Positions 1-7,462 of a stretch of DNA of 64,000 nucleotides are shown here, piece by piece. The stretch's first letter is position 1, and each line of letters opens with the position of its first letter. The notes under the pieces were generated by a model, which was not told where the DNA came from, did not search any database, and worked only from the letters and a program-made list of their open reading frames with translations. A program made the position numbers and the translations under genes. Source of the DNA: an uncultured Eubacteriales bacterium (GTDB taxonomy: Bacteria; Bacillota; Clostridia; Oscillospirales; Acutalibacteraceae); NCBI GenBank assembly GCA_934525065.1, contig CAKSYX010000007.1:6020-70019 (forward strand), in the 5' to 3' direction.

Positions 1-1246
1 TATATTCAAAGCCGTAAACCTTGTTGGTCATTATATCCGTATCAACATAGCTGTTTGTTGAACGGTAGAGCTTCAGCTTCTGTTTCCTTTCGCCGTTTTC
101 AATTGCATACACGGCAGGCGCTTTTTTCATGAAGTTGAAAATGCCCATCGGAAAATCGCACCGAATTCTGAATCGGCCGCCTTCAAGCTGAGTGATTCGC
201 AGCAGCCGAATGAAAACGCGCTTGTTGCGCTCAACAGTTCTGCCTTCGGCAACAACATCTGCCGCCTCCCGGTCAATATACGGCATCGGGTAAACATTCG
301 GTTTCAGATTGAGCCAATAGTGAATATGGCTTTTTTGTATTGACGGATTGTTCACTATTATATCTGTATCAACTTTCGCAAGAAGCTTTTTAATCCGCTT
401 CATCGCGGCTTTGAACTCTTCTTTTTCATAATGGAACGGATACAAAATTCTGTCCGTAAGCTTCCAGCGAAGGTCATGGAAAAACATTGCCTGAAAATAT
501 TTCGGCACCTTATCCTCAAACATTGCGAAAAGGTTTTCAAAATATGCCATAGTCTGTTCAAACAGATAGTAGGCATGAAATTTTGTTGCAAGGCAGGAGT
601 TTTCGTTCCCTCTGTTATACATATAGCACGCGGCAAGGCAGTATCCGATACGAAGCTTTTCCATTACAACGCGGTTTATATATTCCTGATCCTCATGACA
701 CGTCATCTTTTCATTGAAAAGAACATTATCCGCAAACTTATTTTTGACGCAGATATTCATTGTAGTCTGCGTAACATACGGATTCTCTTCAAGGTCAAAA
801 ACACCCTGATAGGTCAGCACCTTCCTGTATCTTGCGGGCGGATTGAGCAGTTCATTGTTTTTAAACGGCTGCATAAAATATGTCACGGCGTCAACAGCGT
901 CATAAACCTTGTCAAAAAAATCCGCAAGACTTTTTACAGAAACAGGTGTAAGCTTGTCATCGGAATCAAGGTACATGATATACTTGCCCTCAGCCATTTT
1001 CAAGCCGCAGTTTCTTGCGGCGGAAACACCGGAGTTTTCGATTCTTTTGTATGCAAAATTGCTGTGTAAGGCGCAGTATTCCATGCAGATATCCGCGCTT
1101 TCATCGGTCGAGCCGTCATCAATGAGCAGAACCTGCATTTTCTCCTGTGCAACAGTCTGGCTGACAAGGGAATCAAGGCAGTCTCTGAGATATTCTTCTG
1201 CGTTATAAATCGGAACTATTACCGAAACTCTGTATTTATACTTCAT
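1..1246 (-). CDS. Glycosyltransferase family 2 protein (partial, runs off left edge)
   Basis: The reading frame opens at ATG 1244-1246 and stays open to base 1, so the 3' end lies outside the window and no stop is visible. The N-terminus reads as a GT-A fold: the nucleotide-sugar-binding start VSVIVPIYNAEEYLRDCLDS (about residues 8-27), then LIDDGSTDES and the metal-binding YLDSDDKL about 85 residues in. It follows the upstream glycosyltransferase-like gene by 16 bp, so the two are probably co-transcribed. Family knowledge says such enzymes transfer sugars to cell-surface polysaccharide, glycolipid or protein; donor and acceptor cannot be read here. The part after residue 250 is not a conserved GT2 region and is probably a C-terminal extension. 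Confidence 0.88.
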   Translation of the reverse strand, partial: MKYKYRVSVIVPIYNAEEYLRDCLDSLVSQTVAQEKMQVLLIDDGSTDESADICMEYCALHSNFAYKRIENSGVSAARNCGLKMAEGKYIMYLDSDDKLTPVSVKSLADFFDKVYDAVDAVTYFMQPFKNNELLNPPARYRKVLTYQGVFDLEENPYVTQTTMNICVKNKFADNVLFNEKMTCHEDQEYINRVVMEKLRIGYCLAACYMYNRGNENSCLATKFHAYYLFEQTMAYFENLFAMFEDKVPKYFQAMFFHDLRWKLTDRILYPFHYEKEEFKAAMKRIKKLLAKVDTDIIVNNPSIQKSHIHYWLNLKPNVYPMPYIDREAADVVAEGRTVERNKRVFIRLLRITQLEGGRFRIRCDFPMGIFNFMKKAPAVYAIENGERKQKLKLYRSTNSYVDTDIMTNKVYGFEY

Positions 1247-1262
1247 GGCTGCTTTCTCCCGG

Positions 1263-2057
1263 TTATATTCCAAGCATCTTTTTGATAAGACGCTTTTTCT
1301 TCATTCGTTTAAAAAACGAACTTTCACGATACACTTCCCCAAGTTGAGCCAGAACGAAATCAGAGACTATCTGCTCTTTTTCGTCAAGCATTCCCCTCTC
1401 TGAAAAGTTTTTGAGAATGCTTTCAAGCTCTTTCCTGTTTTCAAAAAACTCACCGAAAGTTATTGCGGTTTTTGCGGTTTGTATTTCTCTGTAAGCGATA
1501 ACCTCGTCTGTTACGGAAAACGACTCTGCATGAAAATAGCACCTGAGAAGGAACATTGCCTGAGTACAGTAATCCAATGCATCAAGCGAAAGCGAATTGT
1601 TCTTGATTATGGAAGTTCTTATTGCATTATTCCAGACGGAAAAGCCGCTCTTCATGTATCCGGCAAGTGTAAAACCGTCCGGGTAGGAATATCTTGGAAC
1701 AAACCTTGAATTTTTCAGCACTGAGCCGTTAAAAACCACTACATCCTTTTTTTTTGAAAGTATGACATTAACAGCATTGGGTGCAAGCACTTCATCATAG
1801 TTCACAAGCATGGCATATTCGGTGTCAACGAGAGAAAAGGCTTCGCCGAGTTTTTCGGTAAAGGCCGCAGCATTTTCGATATCAATTATCATAAAATCCG
1901 GGTAGTTTTTTTCAATTTGTTTTTTCGCTCCCTCGGAGCTGCAAAGCGCAATAACCCTGTAATTATCGTTTTTCTGCCTGCTGATACTTGCCATACAGCG
2001 CAGAATCTTATTCTTATTGTTCGTTGCCTTGACAATAAAGGTTACTGTTTTTTTCAT
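1263..2057 (-). CDS. Glycosyltransferase-like protein (GT2-type fold, divergent)
   Basis: About 264 residues. I start at the internal ATG (MKKTVTF) at 2057 because a GAGGG-type ribosome site lies a few bases before it; an ATG at 2078 has no good site. The N-terminal 100 residues follow the GT2 pattern (FIVKATNNKNKILRCMASI, then a strand ending in NYDEVLAPNAV where a DxD motif normally sits). The acidic motif is degenerate (NYDE), so activity is uncertain. The C-terminal half is unlike catalytic GT2 enzymes. It sits 38 bp after the pseudokinase gene and 16 bp before the next glycosyltransferase, which suggests one operon concerned with the cell surface. Function is inferred from fold similarity only. 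Confidence 0.65.
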   Translation of the reverse strand: MKKTVTFIVKATNNKNKILRCMASISRQKNDNYRVIALCSSEGAKKQIEKNYPDFMIIDIENAAAFTEKLGEAFSLVDTEYAMLVNYDEVLAPNAVNVILSKKKDVVVFNGSVLKNSRFVPRYSYPDGFTLAGYMKSGFSVWNNAIRTSIIKNNSLSLDALDYCTQAMFLLRCYFHAESFSVTDEVIAYREIQTAKTAITFGEFFENRKELESILKNFSERGMLDEKEQIVSDFVLAQLGEVYRESSFFKRMKKKRLIKKMLGI

Positions 2058-2095
2058 TCCTATCCCTCTGATATACATAAGTTGCTCAGCTTCTT

Positions 2096-3802
2096 TTAGC
2101 CGCCTATAGGTCCCCAGACAGTGAGTGTGACCGTTGTTCCCTCTTCAAACTCAAGGCCGGCAACAAGCGACATATTGCAAACCGTACCAACCTTCATCGC
2201 GCCGGTATTTTTCCGAACGACCTTTTGAACGTCAAAGCCGTCGGCAGTCAAAAGCTTATATGCCTCATCATAGTCCATTCCCATAACATCCTTGAGAACG
2301 ATTTTCGGCATTCCGCTGCTGACGGTGACGGTTATCGTTGAGCCTTGCTCAACGGATTTTCCCGGAGCGACCGACTGAGAGATGATTGAATTTTTTTCAA
2401 CTGTACTGCTCGCTTCAAATTTGAATTCGATGTTGAAATTACGCTTAAACGTTGTGTTATCAAAAATTTCTCTGTATGTCAGCAATTTGAAATTCGGCAC
2501 GGTTACATAAACGGCGTCCGGGTTCGTTGTTTGTTCCTTTGTTGTCGTTTCAGTCTTTTCCGTGGGTTTCGCCGCCCGTGTTTCGCCGTTCATCGGCAAA
2601 AATGAAACCGCCGCAAGCGCATTGTCAAGGAATCCGACTTCAATATACTTATACAAAAACGTTGAATAAGCCGTGACAAAAAGCATTGAAAAAACAAGAA
2701 CGAGTGTAATAAAGACCTTAAATGTCAAAGCAACGGGGCCGGACTCAGTTTTCACAGCCGGCAAAGCCTTCGCTTCGCTTTGCTGCTTCGGCTCGGCCTT
2801 AGCCGCCGTGAGAGAAGAATCTGACGGCAACGGCTGCCTTTCTGTTTTATAAAGCACATCGTAAAGAACCTGCATTGAGGCCATACGGTTTTCCGGGTGC
2901 ACCTGAAGAGCGGAGATTATTATTTCAACCGCGCCCTTCGGCAGCCTTTTTGCAACCTCAGACGGAATCACCATCATGTCATTCACAGCACGTTCGGCGG
3001 AATTTTGAACCTGAAGGCCTGTCATTGCGGTATACATCACCGCCATAAGCGAATAGACATCGGTATTACGGCAAATTGCAAGCCTTCTGTCCGAAAGCTC
3101 CAGCGGCGAATACCCCGGGGCACAGGGAGAACGCAGTTCAATTACATTTGACTTTGCCTGAGGAATTGAAAAGCCCGAAAGTCTCAGCCTTCCGTCTGCA
3201 CCGACAAGGATCGTTGACGGTGAAACACGTCCGTGAATAATTCCGTGCAAATTGAGCTGCATAAGCGCAACAACAACCGGGCTGAAAACCTTTTTGACCC
3301 TTTCCCAATCCAAAAGCTCTTCGGTTGCGGTAAGGTATTCATCAAGCGTTATGCTCTCAAAGCTTTCATATACCGCATAGGCGGTCGAATTAAGTCCGAA
3401 CACCTCTGTGACCACGGGCAGCGCAGGAATTCCGTTCAGCGTGTGAAGAGTCTGCCAAAGCGAAACAAAGCTCTGAAGGCAGGCACCGTACATTGCTTCA
3501 TAACCGCCGCGCGGGTGCAGTTCATTGGTGCCGTCATTTCTGACGGCAAGGTTTTCCGGAAGAAACTCACAGATAAAAACCGGATGCCGGCGCAAAATAT
3601 CAAAGCCGGCATATGTTACGCAGTCGGTCGCGCTCTCATTCACAAGGCCGATGAGATACTTTTCGCAGAGAATACTCCTTTTCGGAAGATACGGTGACGG
3701 CTGAATTTCATTATTGTTCCTTGAACAATTCGGACAAACCTGAACCCCGACGGGCAGAGGACGCATACATCCCAAACAAAGATTTTGATATTCAGCCATC
3801 AT
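2096..3802 (-). CDS. Membrane PASTA-domain pseudokinase with N-terminal zinc ribbon
   Basis: 568 residues from ATG 3802 (GGAGG five bases upstream; a second ATG at 3799 is equally possible). Order: zinc ribbon with CxxC pairs (residues 9-12, 23-26); kinase-like domain (about 45-315); low-complexity linker; one transmembrane helix (about 357-381); Thr-rich spacer; two extracellular PASTA repeats (about 433-497 and 498-565). The kinase active site is gone: no glycine loop; the ATP lysine position in VFICEF is Cys78; the HRD catalytic loop is HGR (190-192), so the Asp is Arg; DFG is GFS (210-212). This points to a non-catalytic sensor or scaffold. PASTA domains bind muropeptides or lipid II in active Stk/PrkC relatives. 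Two glycosyltransferase genes follow. The frame extends further upstream but only through a repeat element. Confidence 0.88.
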   Translation of the reverse strand: MMAEYQNLCLGCMRPLPVGVQVCPNCSRNNNEIQPSPYLPKRSILCEKYLIGLVNESATDCVTYAGFDILRRHPVFICEFLPENLAVRNDGTNELHPRGGYEAMYGACLQSFVSLWQTLHTLNGIPALPVVTEVFGLNSTAYAVYESFESITLDEYLTATEELLDWERVKKVFSPVVVALMQLNLHGIIHGRVSPSTILVGADGRLRLSGFSIPQAKSNVIELRSPCAPGYSPLELSDRRLAICRNTDVYSLMAVMYTAMTGLQVQNSAERAVNDMMVIPSEVAKRLPKGAVEIIISALQVHPENRMASMQVLYDVLYKTERQPLPSDSSLTAAKAEPKQQSEAKALPAVKTESGPVALTFKVFITLVLVFSMLFVTAYSTFLYKYIEVGFLDNALAAVSFLPMNGETRAAKPTEKTETTTKEQTTNPDAVYVTVPNFKLLTYREIFDNTTFKRNFNIEFKFEASSTVEKNSIISQSVAPGKSVEQGSTITVTVSSGMPKIVLKDVMGMDYDEAYKLLTADGFDVQKVVRKNTGAMKVGTVCNMSLVAGLEFEEGTTVTLTVWGPIGG

Positions 3803-3836
3803 AAACACCTCCGAAGGGCAAAGAATACAGTTATCT

Positions 3837-4110
3837 AAGCTGAGGAGAGTCGAACTCAATGCGGTTTTTAAAGGCAAATTTCGCCGATACTGCGCCCCAA
3901 AGCCTCGCAATGCGTCAGCATTACTCACCTTTTTGCCTTGTCTCGACAAAAATTTGCTCTTTAAAAACTGCTTCGCACCTGAAGGTCTTGTTTTTTCGTG
4001 CAGTGTGGTGCTTCTTTGGCGAAACCATACTAACGTAAGCGTACCAAAAAGTGCCGCAATGTGCAGGAAAACAAGTTCTTCAGGCACATTGGGTTCACTC
4101 TCCTCAGCTT
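3837..4110 (-). repeat. TIR-bounded dispersed repeat, full-length copy A
   Basis: 274 bp flanked by perfect 14-bp inverted ends (AAGCTGAGGAGAGT on the left, its complement at 4097-4110), with a TA dinucleotide at each outer edge (3836-3837 and 4110-4111). Inside, the segment near 3974-4001 and that near 4050-4080 are inverted repeats (CCTGAAG..CTTGTTTT versus AAAACAAGTTCTTCAGG), with a second nested pair (GGTGCTTCTTTGG versus CCAAAAAGTGCC), so a transcript could fold into a long hairpin. It is about 85-90 percent identical by eye to 62116-62391, and a shortened relative lies at 40672-40831. No transposase is encoded, so it looks like a MITE or a structured leader. It lies between the pseudokinase promoter and its ribosome site. 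Confidence 0.85.
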
Positions 4111-4118
4111 AATTTAAT

Positions 4119-4147
4119 ATACTACATTTTTTAACGTTAAAAGTCAA
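4119..4147 (-). promoter_or_regulatory. Sigma-A-type promoter of the pseudokinase operon
   Basis: On the minus strand TTGACT (plus 4142-4147) and TAGTAT (plus 4119-4124) are 17 bp apart. The predicted start near 4112 falls at the edge of the repeat element, so the element would form most of a leader of about 310 nt. Confidence 0.6.
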
Positions 4148-4172
4148 CAGGAAAGCTTCAATATTCGAAAAG

Positions 4173-4859
4173 TTAATTCTCATCAAACATTTTTCTCAAG
4201 CTTTCTATTGCCTTCTTTTCAATGCGCGAAACATAGGAGCGCGAAATTTTGAGCTTTTTTGCAACTTCGCGCTGTGTCAGGCAGCGTTCCCCTGCCAGCC
4301 CGTAGCGTTCAATGATTATTGCCCGTTCGCGTTCATCCTCAAGCGCATTGATGTAACCGTAAAGCTTTTGAGTTTTCTGCTTCAGGTCAATGTCATCGGC
4401 AATCGTGTCATCAACATAGATCACGTCAATCAGCGTCAGCGGATTTCCTTCTCCGTCGGTGTCGATAGGCTCATTGATTGACATTACTCCGGCGTTCTTT
4501 TTGCCGCGGCGAAAGTACATAAGGATTTCGTTTTCAATGCATCTTGCCGCGTAGGTTGCAAGGCGCGTGCCTTTTTCGCTGTTGAATGAGTCGATGGCTT
4601 TGATAAGACCTACGGTTCCTATTGAAATGAGATCCTCCTGCTCAAGCGAGGTTGAATAATACTTTTTGATAATATGAGCAACCAGACGAAGGTTATGCTC
4701 AATAAGCTTTTCGCGCGCAGATGTACTTCCCTCATGCATTTCAGAAAGCAGTTTTTTTTCTTCGGAAGCCGAAAGCGGTTTTGGAAAAGAGCTTCCGTCG
4801 CCGAGATGTAAAAACGCAAAGACGAGGTTCTGAAGCACCGTTTTTATGAATTCAAACAT
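4173..4859 (-). CDS. sigK: RNA polymerase sporulation sigma factor SigK
   Basis: 228 residues with GGAAGGG before the ATG. Region 2 contains LIEHNLRLVAHIIKKY and EDLISIGTVGLIKAIDSF, then the RLATYAARCIENEILMYFRR core that recognises -10 sequences. Region 4 ends with TQREVAKKLKISRSYVSRIEKKA, the SigK/SigE helix-turn-helix. The first 20 or so residues are a hydrophobic segment before SFPKPLS, matching the pro-sequence of Bacillus pro-SigK (before AFPQPLS), so activation by proteolysis is expected. The gene is continuous, with no skin-type insertion. Known role: late mother-cell transcription (cortex, coat, spore release). A SpoIVFB-like M50 protease is encoded 6.5 kb upstream on the same strand. 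Confidence 0.95.
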   Translation of the reverse strand: MFEFIKTVLQNLVFAFLHLGDGSSFPKPLSASEEKKLLSEMHEGSTSAREKLIEHNLRLVAHIIKKYYSTSLEQEDLISIGTVGLIKAIDSFNSEKGTRLATYAARCIENEILMYFRRGKKNAGVMSINEPIDTDGEGNPLTLIDVIYVDDTIADDIDLKQKTQKLYGYINALEDERERAIIIERYGLAGERCLTQREVAKKLKISRSYVSRIEKKAIESLRKMFDEN

Positions 4860-4871
4860 ATGCTCACCCTT

Positions 4872-4908
4872 CCATATAAAAATACCGACCGTTTTTTGCG
4901 GTCGGTAT
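4872..4908 (-). terminator. Intrinsic terminator after the mgtC pair
   Basis: A 10-bp perfect stem (ATACCGACCG with its complement, 4882-4908) has a 7-base loop and, on the minus strand, is followed by TTTTATAT. It separates the MgtC genes from sigK. Confidence 0.85.
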
Positions 4909-4954
4909 AATTTTATGAAAACAGTTTTGCGGATAGTATCAGGAAAGAAAGCTT

Positions 4955-5635
4955 TTAAAGCTCTTCAACCGAAACTACGCCTTGTGCAGTTGAAACAACG
5001 GTCATGAGCTTGTCATGAGAGAGCTTCTTCGGAAGCTGAAGCTGAAAAATTACACAGGAATTTGCGCCCGATTTTGTAATTTCAAGATCAAGAATAATCA
5101 CACGATATGTTTTAAGAAGAAGGATAAGCGAATCAAGGTTTTCATTTCCGTTGTACTCAACATAAATGTTGATATTCCTTGCGCTTTCAAGTACCCAATA
5201 CTCAAAGCGTGAGAAGAAAATTTCGGCAAGAAGGATAACTATCGTTGCAAGAACACCTGCTTCATAATAACCCGCACCGATTGCAAGGCCGATTATTGCG
5301 CAAGTCCAAAGCCCGGCGGCGGTCGTGAGGCCCTTAATTTGGCGGCGTTTTGTGACGATAATAGTTCCGGCACCGATGAAGCCGATACCGGCAACAACCG
5401 CAGCACCAAGACGCGCAACGTCGGTATAGAGGTGCAAATACCTGAACATATAATGGCTAATCATTGTCGTCATTGCCGCACCGAGGCAAACGAGAATATG
5501 GGTACGAAAGCCTGCGGTTCTGCGCTTGCTTTCGCGCTCAATTCCGATTGCTCCGCCACAGATGACGGCGCAGAACATTTTTACAACAGACGCCACAAGG
5601 GTAACGTCTCTGAGCGGATCTAAAAATTGAAACAT
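4955..5635 (-). CDS. MgtC/SapB family membrane protein (second of tandem pair)
   Basis: 226 residues with GGAGG ahead of the ATG. Four to five transmembrane helices fill the first 140 residues, with family motifs GGAIGIERESKRRTAGFRTH, LGAAMTTMIS and GFIGAGTIIVTKRRQIKGLTTAAGLW. A cytoplasmic ACT-like C-terminal domain follows (about 150-226). It sits 36 bp after its paralogue and ends before a terminator. MgtC proteins in pathogens modulate F1Fo ATPase and Mg2+ or phosphate stress; in commensal Firmicutes the role is unknown. The pair probably arose by tandem duplication; hetero-oligomer formation is a guess. Confidence 0.92.
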   Translation of the reverse strand: MFQFLDPLRDVTLVASVVKMFCAVICGGAIGIERESKRRTAGFRTHILVCLGAAMTTMISHYMFRYLHLYTDVARLGAAVVAGIGFIGAGTIIVTKRRQIKGLTTAAGLWTCAIIGLAIGAGYYEAGVLATIVILLAEIFFSRFEYWVLESARNINIYVEYNGNENLDSLILLLKTYRVIILDLEITKSGANSCVIFQLQLPKKLSHDKLMTVVSTAQGVVSVEEL

Positions 5636-5671
5636 AATATGTAAACCTCCGGAAAGAAAGATCGGTAAATA

Positions 5672-6406
5672 TCAGATTTCGTCAACAACGGTCACGAAGT
5701 CAAACTTGGAAATCTTCGCCATGACGTGGGAATGGGTCTCCTTTTTCGGCAAGCGCGACGATATGACCGCACCCACGGTCACGCCGTTCGACTGCTTTTC
5801 GCGCTGAATATCAACGTCAAAAATCTGAATATTCAGACCCTTTATCGTGCTGATAATTTCGCCGAGGTTTTCCATTTTTTCAAACTCAACGTAAAGATCC
5901 ATGTTTCTTGCTTTTGAAACAACCCATGCGCTGACCTTTTCAAGAATGACCGTTGTGAAAAGAATGAGCATAAAGCCGAGAATCGCGCACTCATAAAAGC
6001 CGGAGCCGATTGCAAGACCCATGCATGCCGACGTCCAAAGTCCCGCGGCCGTTGTCAAGCCCTTGACCTCCTGGCGTCCGGTAACGATTATCGTTCCCGC
6101 GCCGAGGAAACCGATACCGCCGATGACCTTTGCACTGTAACGCGAAACGTCAACTTTTCTTCCGAGAAGCTCAGAAACCTCATGCCAAACATCTGTGACA
6201 AGCCAGCTTTCATACTGGCTGAGGATAACAGTCAAAGCTGCACCGAGACAAACTATCATATATGTGCGGCTGCCGGCAGCGCGGTGCTTATGACCCCTTT
6301 CAAGACCGATCATTCCGCCAAAAAAAACCGCAAGAATTATTTTTACAATAAGTCCGCCCCAGCTTACGCCACGAATCGGATCAAAAAAATGAAAAAGCGA
6401 ATCCAT
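5672..6406 (-). CDS. MgtC/SapB family membrane protein (first of tandem pair)
   Basis: 244 residues with GGAGG seven bases before the ATG. It has the same arrangement as the downstream paralogue: FGGMIGLERGHKHRAAGSRTY, CLGAALTVILSQ and GFLGAGTIIVTGRQEVKGLTTAAGLW in the membrane part, then a soluble ACT-like tail. It differs by an insertion of about 20 residues after the second helix (LVTDVWHEVSELLGRKVDVSRYS). Transcription probably starts at the TTGACA/TAAAAT promoter near 6513-6541 and must pass a large terminator-like hairpin in the leader. A Mg2+- or metabolite-responsive control is plausible but not shown by the sequence. Confidence 0.92.
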   Translation of the reverse strand: MDSLFHFFDPIRGVSWGGLIVKIILAVFFGGMIGLERGHKHRAAGSRTYMIVCLGAALTVILSQYESWLVTDVWHEVSELLGRKVDVSRYSAKVIGGIGFLGAGTIIVTGRQEVKGLTTAAGLWTSACMGLAIGSGFYECAILGFMLILFTTVILEKVSAWVVSKARNMDLYVEFEKMENLGEIISTIKGLNIQIFDVDIQREKQSNGVTVGAVISSRLPKKETHSHVMAKISKFDFVTVVDEI

Positions 6407-6429
6407 TATTCAGCCTCCAAAAACAGAAT

Positions 6430-6498
6430 AAAAAAATCACGCGCGGACACGGCAATAAACCGCCGAGCCCTTCCTCCGGCAGTTCAAAGCGTGTCCGC
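6430..6498 (-). promoter_or_regulatory. Attenuator-like structured leader of the mgtC pair
   Basis: On the minus strand a 9-bp outer stem (GCGGACACG with CGTGTCCGC, plus 6490-6498 and 6443-6451) encloses an internal loop and an 8-bp inner stem (AACTGCCG with CGGCGGTT). The outer stem is followed within a few bases by seven T (plus 6430-6436). Structure plus T-run immediately before a ribosome site is the layout of a transcription attenuator. I do not recognise a known riboswitch consensus. Confidence 0.6.
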
Positions 6499-6512
6499 TG
6501 TTACAACTAAAA

Positions 6513-6541
6513 ATTTTACCACAAATATATATATATGTCAA
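6513..6541 (-). promoter_or_regulatory. Sigma-A-type promoter of the mgtC pair
   Basis: TTGACA (plus 6536-6541) and TAAAAT (plus 6513-6518) are exactly 17 bp apart on the minus strand. The spacer is an alternating AT run. The predicted leader is about 100 nt and contains the hairpin described at 6430-6498. Confidence 0.75.
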
Positions 6542-6570
6542 GCAATTTTGTCTATATTGCAGAAAAGCCT

Positions 6571-7446
6571 TCACGCTTCGTTCGGCCTTTCAAAGGAAAG
6601 CTTTCCGAGTCTTCCGCTGCGGTATTCATCAAGAAGAGTTGACGCCGCGCGTTCGGTGTCAATTTCACCGCCGCGAATGAGCATACCGCGCTTTTTTCCG
6701 ATAAGCTCAAGCAGCTCATATTCGCCGATTGAGAGGTCAGACTGCGAAAGCTTGTACCTCTCGCAAAGGAGATTTCCGTAATCCTTCGCCAAAACAGAAA
6801 GCAGGCGCATCGCCATTGTTTCCGCGTCCACAACCTCGTCTTTGACCGAGCCGATGAAGGAAAGCCGATCACCCACCCCGGGGTCGTCGAACTTCGGCCA
6901 GAGAACACCCGGAGTATCAAGCAGCTCAATGCCGTTGCCGATTGCGAACCATTGATTTCGGCGTGTAACGCCCGGCCTGTCCGCAACCTGAGCGCGGCTG
7001 CGCTTTGCCATGCGGTTGATGAACGAGGACTTACCGGTATTAGGGATTCCGACAACCATCACGCGAAGCGCCTTGCCGGGCATACCCTTTTCCTCATTGC
7101 TTTTGATTTTATCGGCAAGGACACGACGAACGAGCGGATGATACTGCGAAAGACCTTTTCCGCTGCGGCAGTCAACAGCCAAGGCGGTCTGACCGTGCCG
7201 TTTGAAATATTCAAGCCACTCGCGCGTTGTTTTTTCGTCAGCCATGTCGCATTTATTAAGAAGGACTATCCTCGGCTTGTTCTGTGTCAGCTCGTCAAGT
7301 TCCGGATTGCGGCTGCTGAGCGGTATTCTTGCATCAAGCAGCTCCGTTACGCAGTCAACAAGCGGCAAGCTTTCTTTGATGAGCCGCCTTGTTTTCGCCA
7401 TATGGCCGGGGAACCATTGAACGATTTGCTTTTGATTGTCCGGCAC
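6571..7446 (-). CDS. rbgA: Ribosome biogenesis GTPase RbgA (YlqF)
   Basis: 291 residues, with a GTG start preceded by GGAGG at 8 bases. It is a circularly permuted GTPase: G4 (NKCD, about residue 65) precedes G1 (GIPNTGKSS, about 132-140), then the G2 region and G3 (DTPG). The N-terminal WFPGHMAKTRR is the RbgA/YlqF signature; the C-terminal helical ANTAR-like part is present. Known role: late assembly of the 50S subunit. Gene order rplS-lepB-rbgA on the minus strand matches other Firmicutes. It begins 17 bp after lepB. Confidence 0.95.
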   Translation of the reverse strand: MPDNQKQIVQWFPGHMAKTRRLIKESLPLVDCVTELLDARIPLSSRNPELDELTQNKPRIVLLNKCDMADEKTTREWLEYFKRHGQTALAVDCRSGKGLSQYHPLVRRVLADKIKSNEEKGMPGKALRVMVVGIPNTGKSSFINRMAKRSRAQVADRPGVTRRNQWFAIGNGIELLDTPGVLWPKFDDPGVGDRLSFIGSVKDEVVDAETMAMRLLSVLAKDYGNLLCERYKLSQSDLSIGEYELLELIGKKRGMLIRGGEIDTERAASTLLDEYRSGRLGKLSFERPNEA

Positions 7447-7462
7447 AGGTCACACCTCCGAT

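Noticed and set aside
431..1069. 212-codon open frame on the plus strand at the left edge
   Set aside because: Antisense to the GT2 gene, whose minus-strand frame carries clear glycosyltransferase motifs.
3803..4087. N-terminal extension of the pseudokinase reading frame by 95 codons
   Set aside because: The extra codons translate the dispersed repeat element, and the only good ribosome site (GGAGG) sits just before ATG 3802.
4173..4859. skin-like insertion in sigK
   Set aside because: The gene is one uninterrupted frame with all conserved regions in order.
6430..6541. M-box magnesium riboswitch before mgtC
   Set aside because: The leader of about 100 nt is too short for the roughly 165-nt M-box and its conserved core is not seen.
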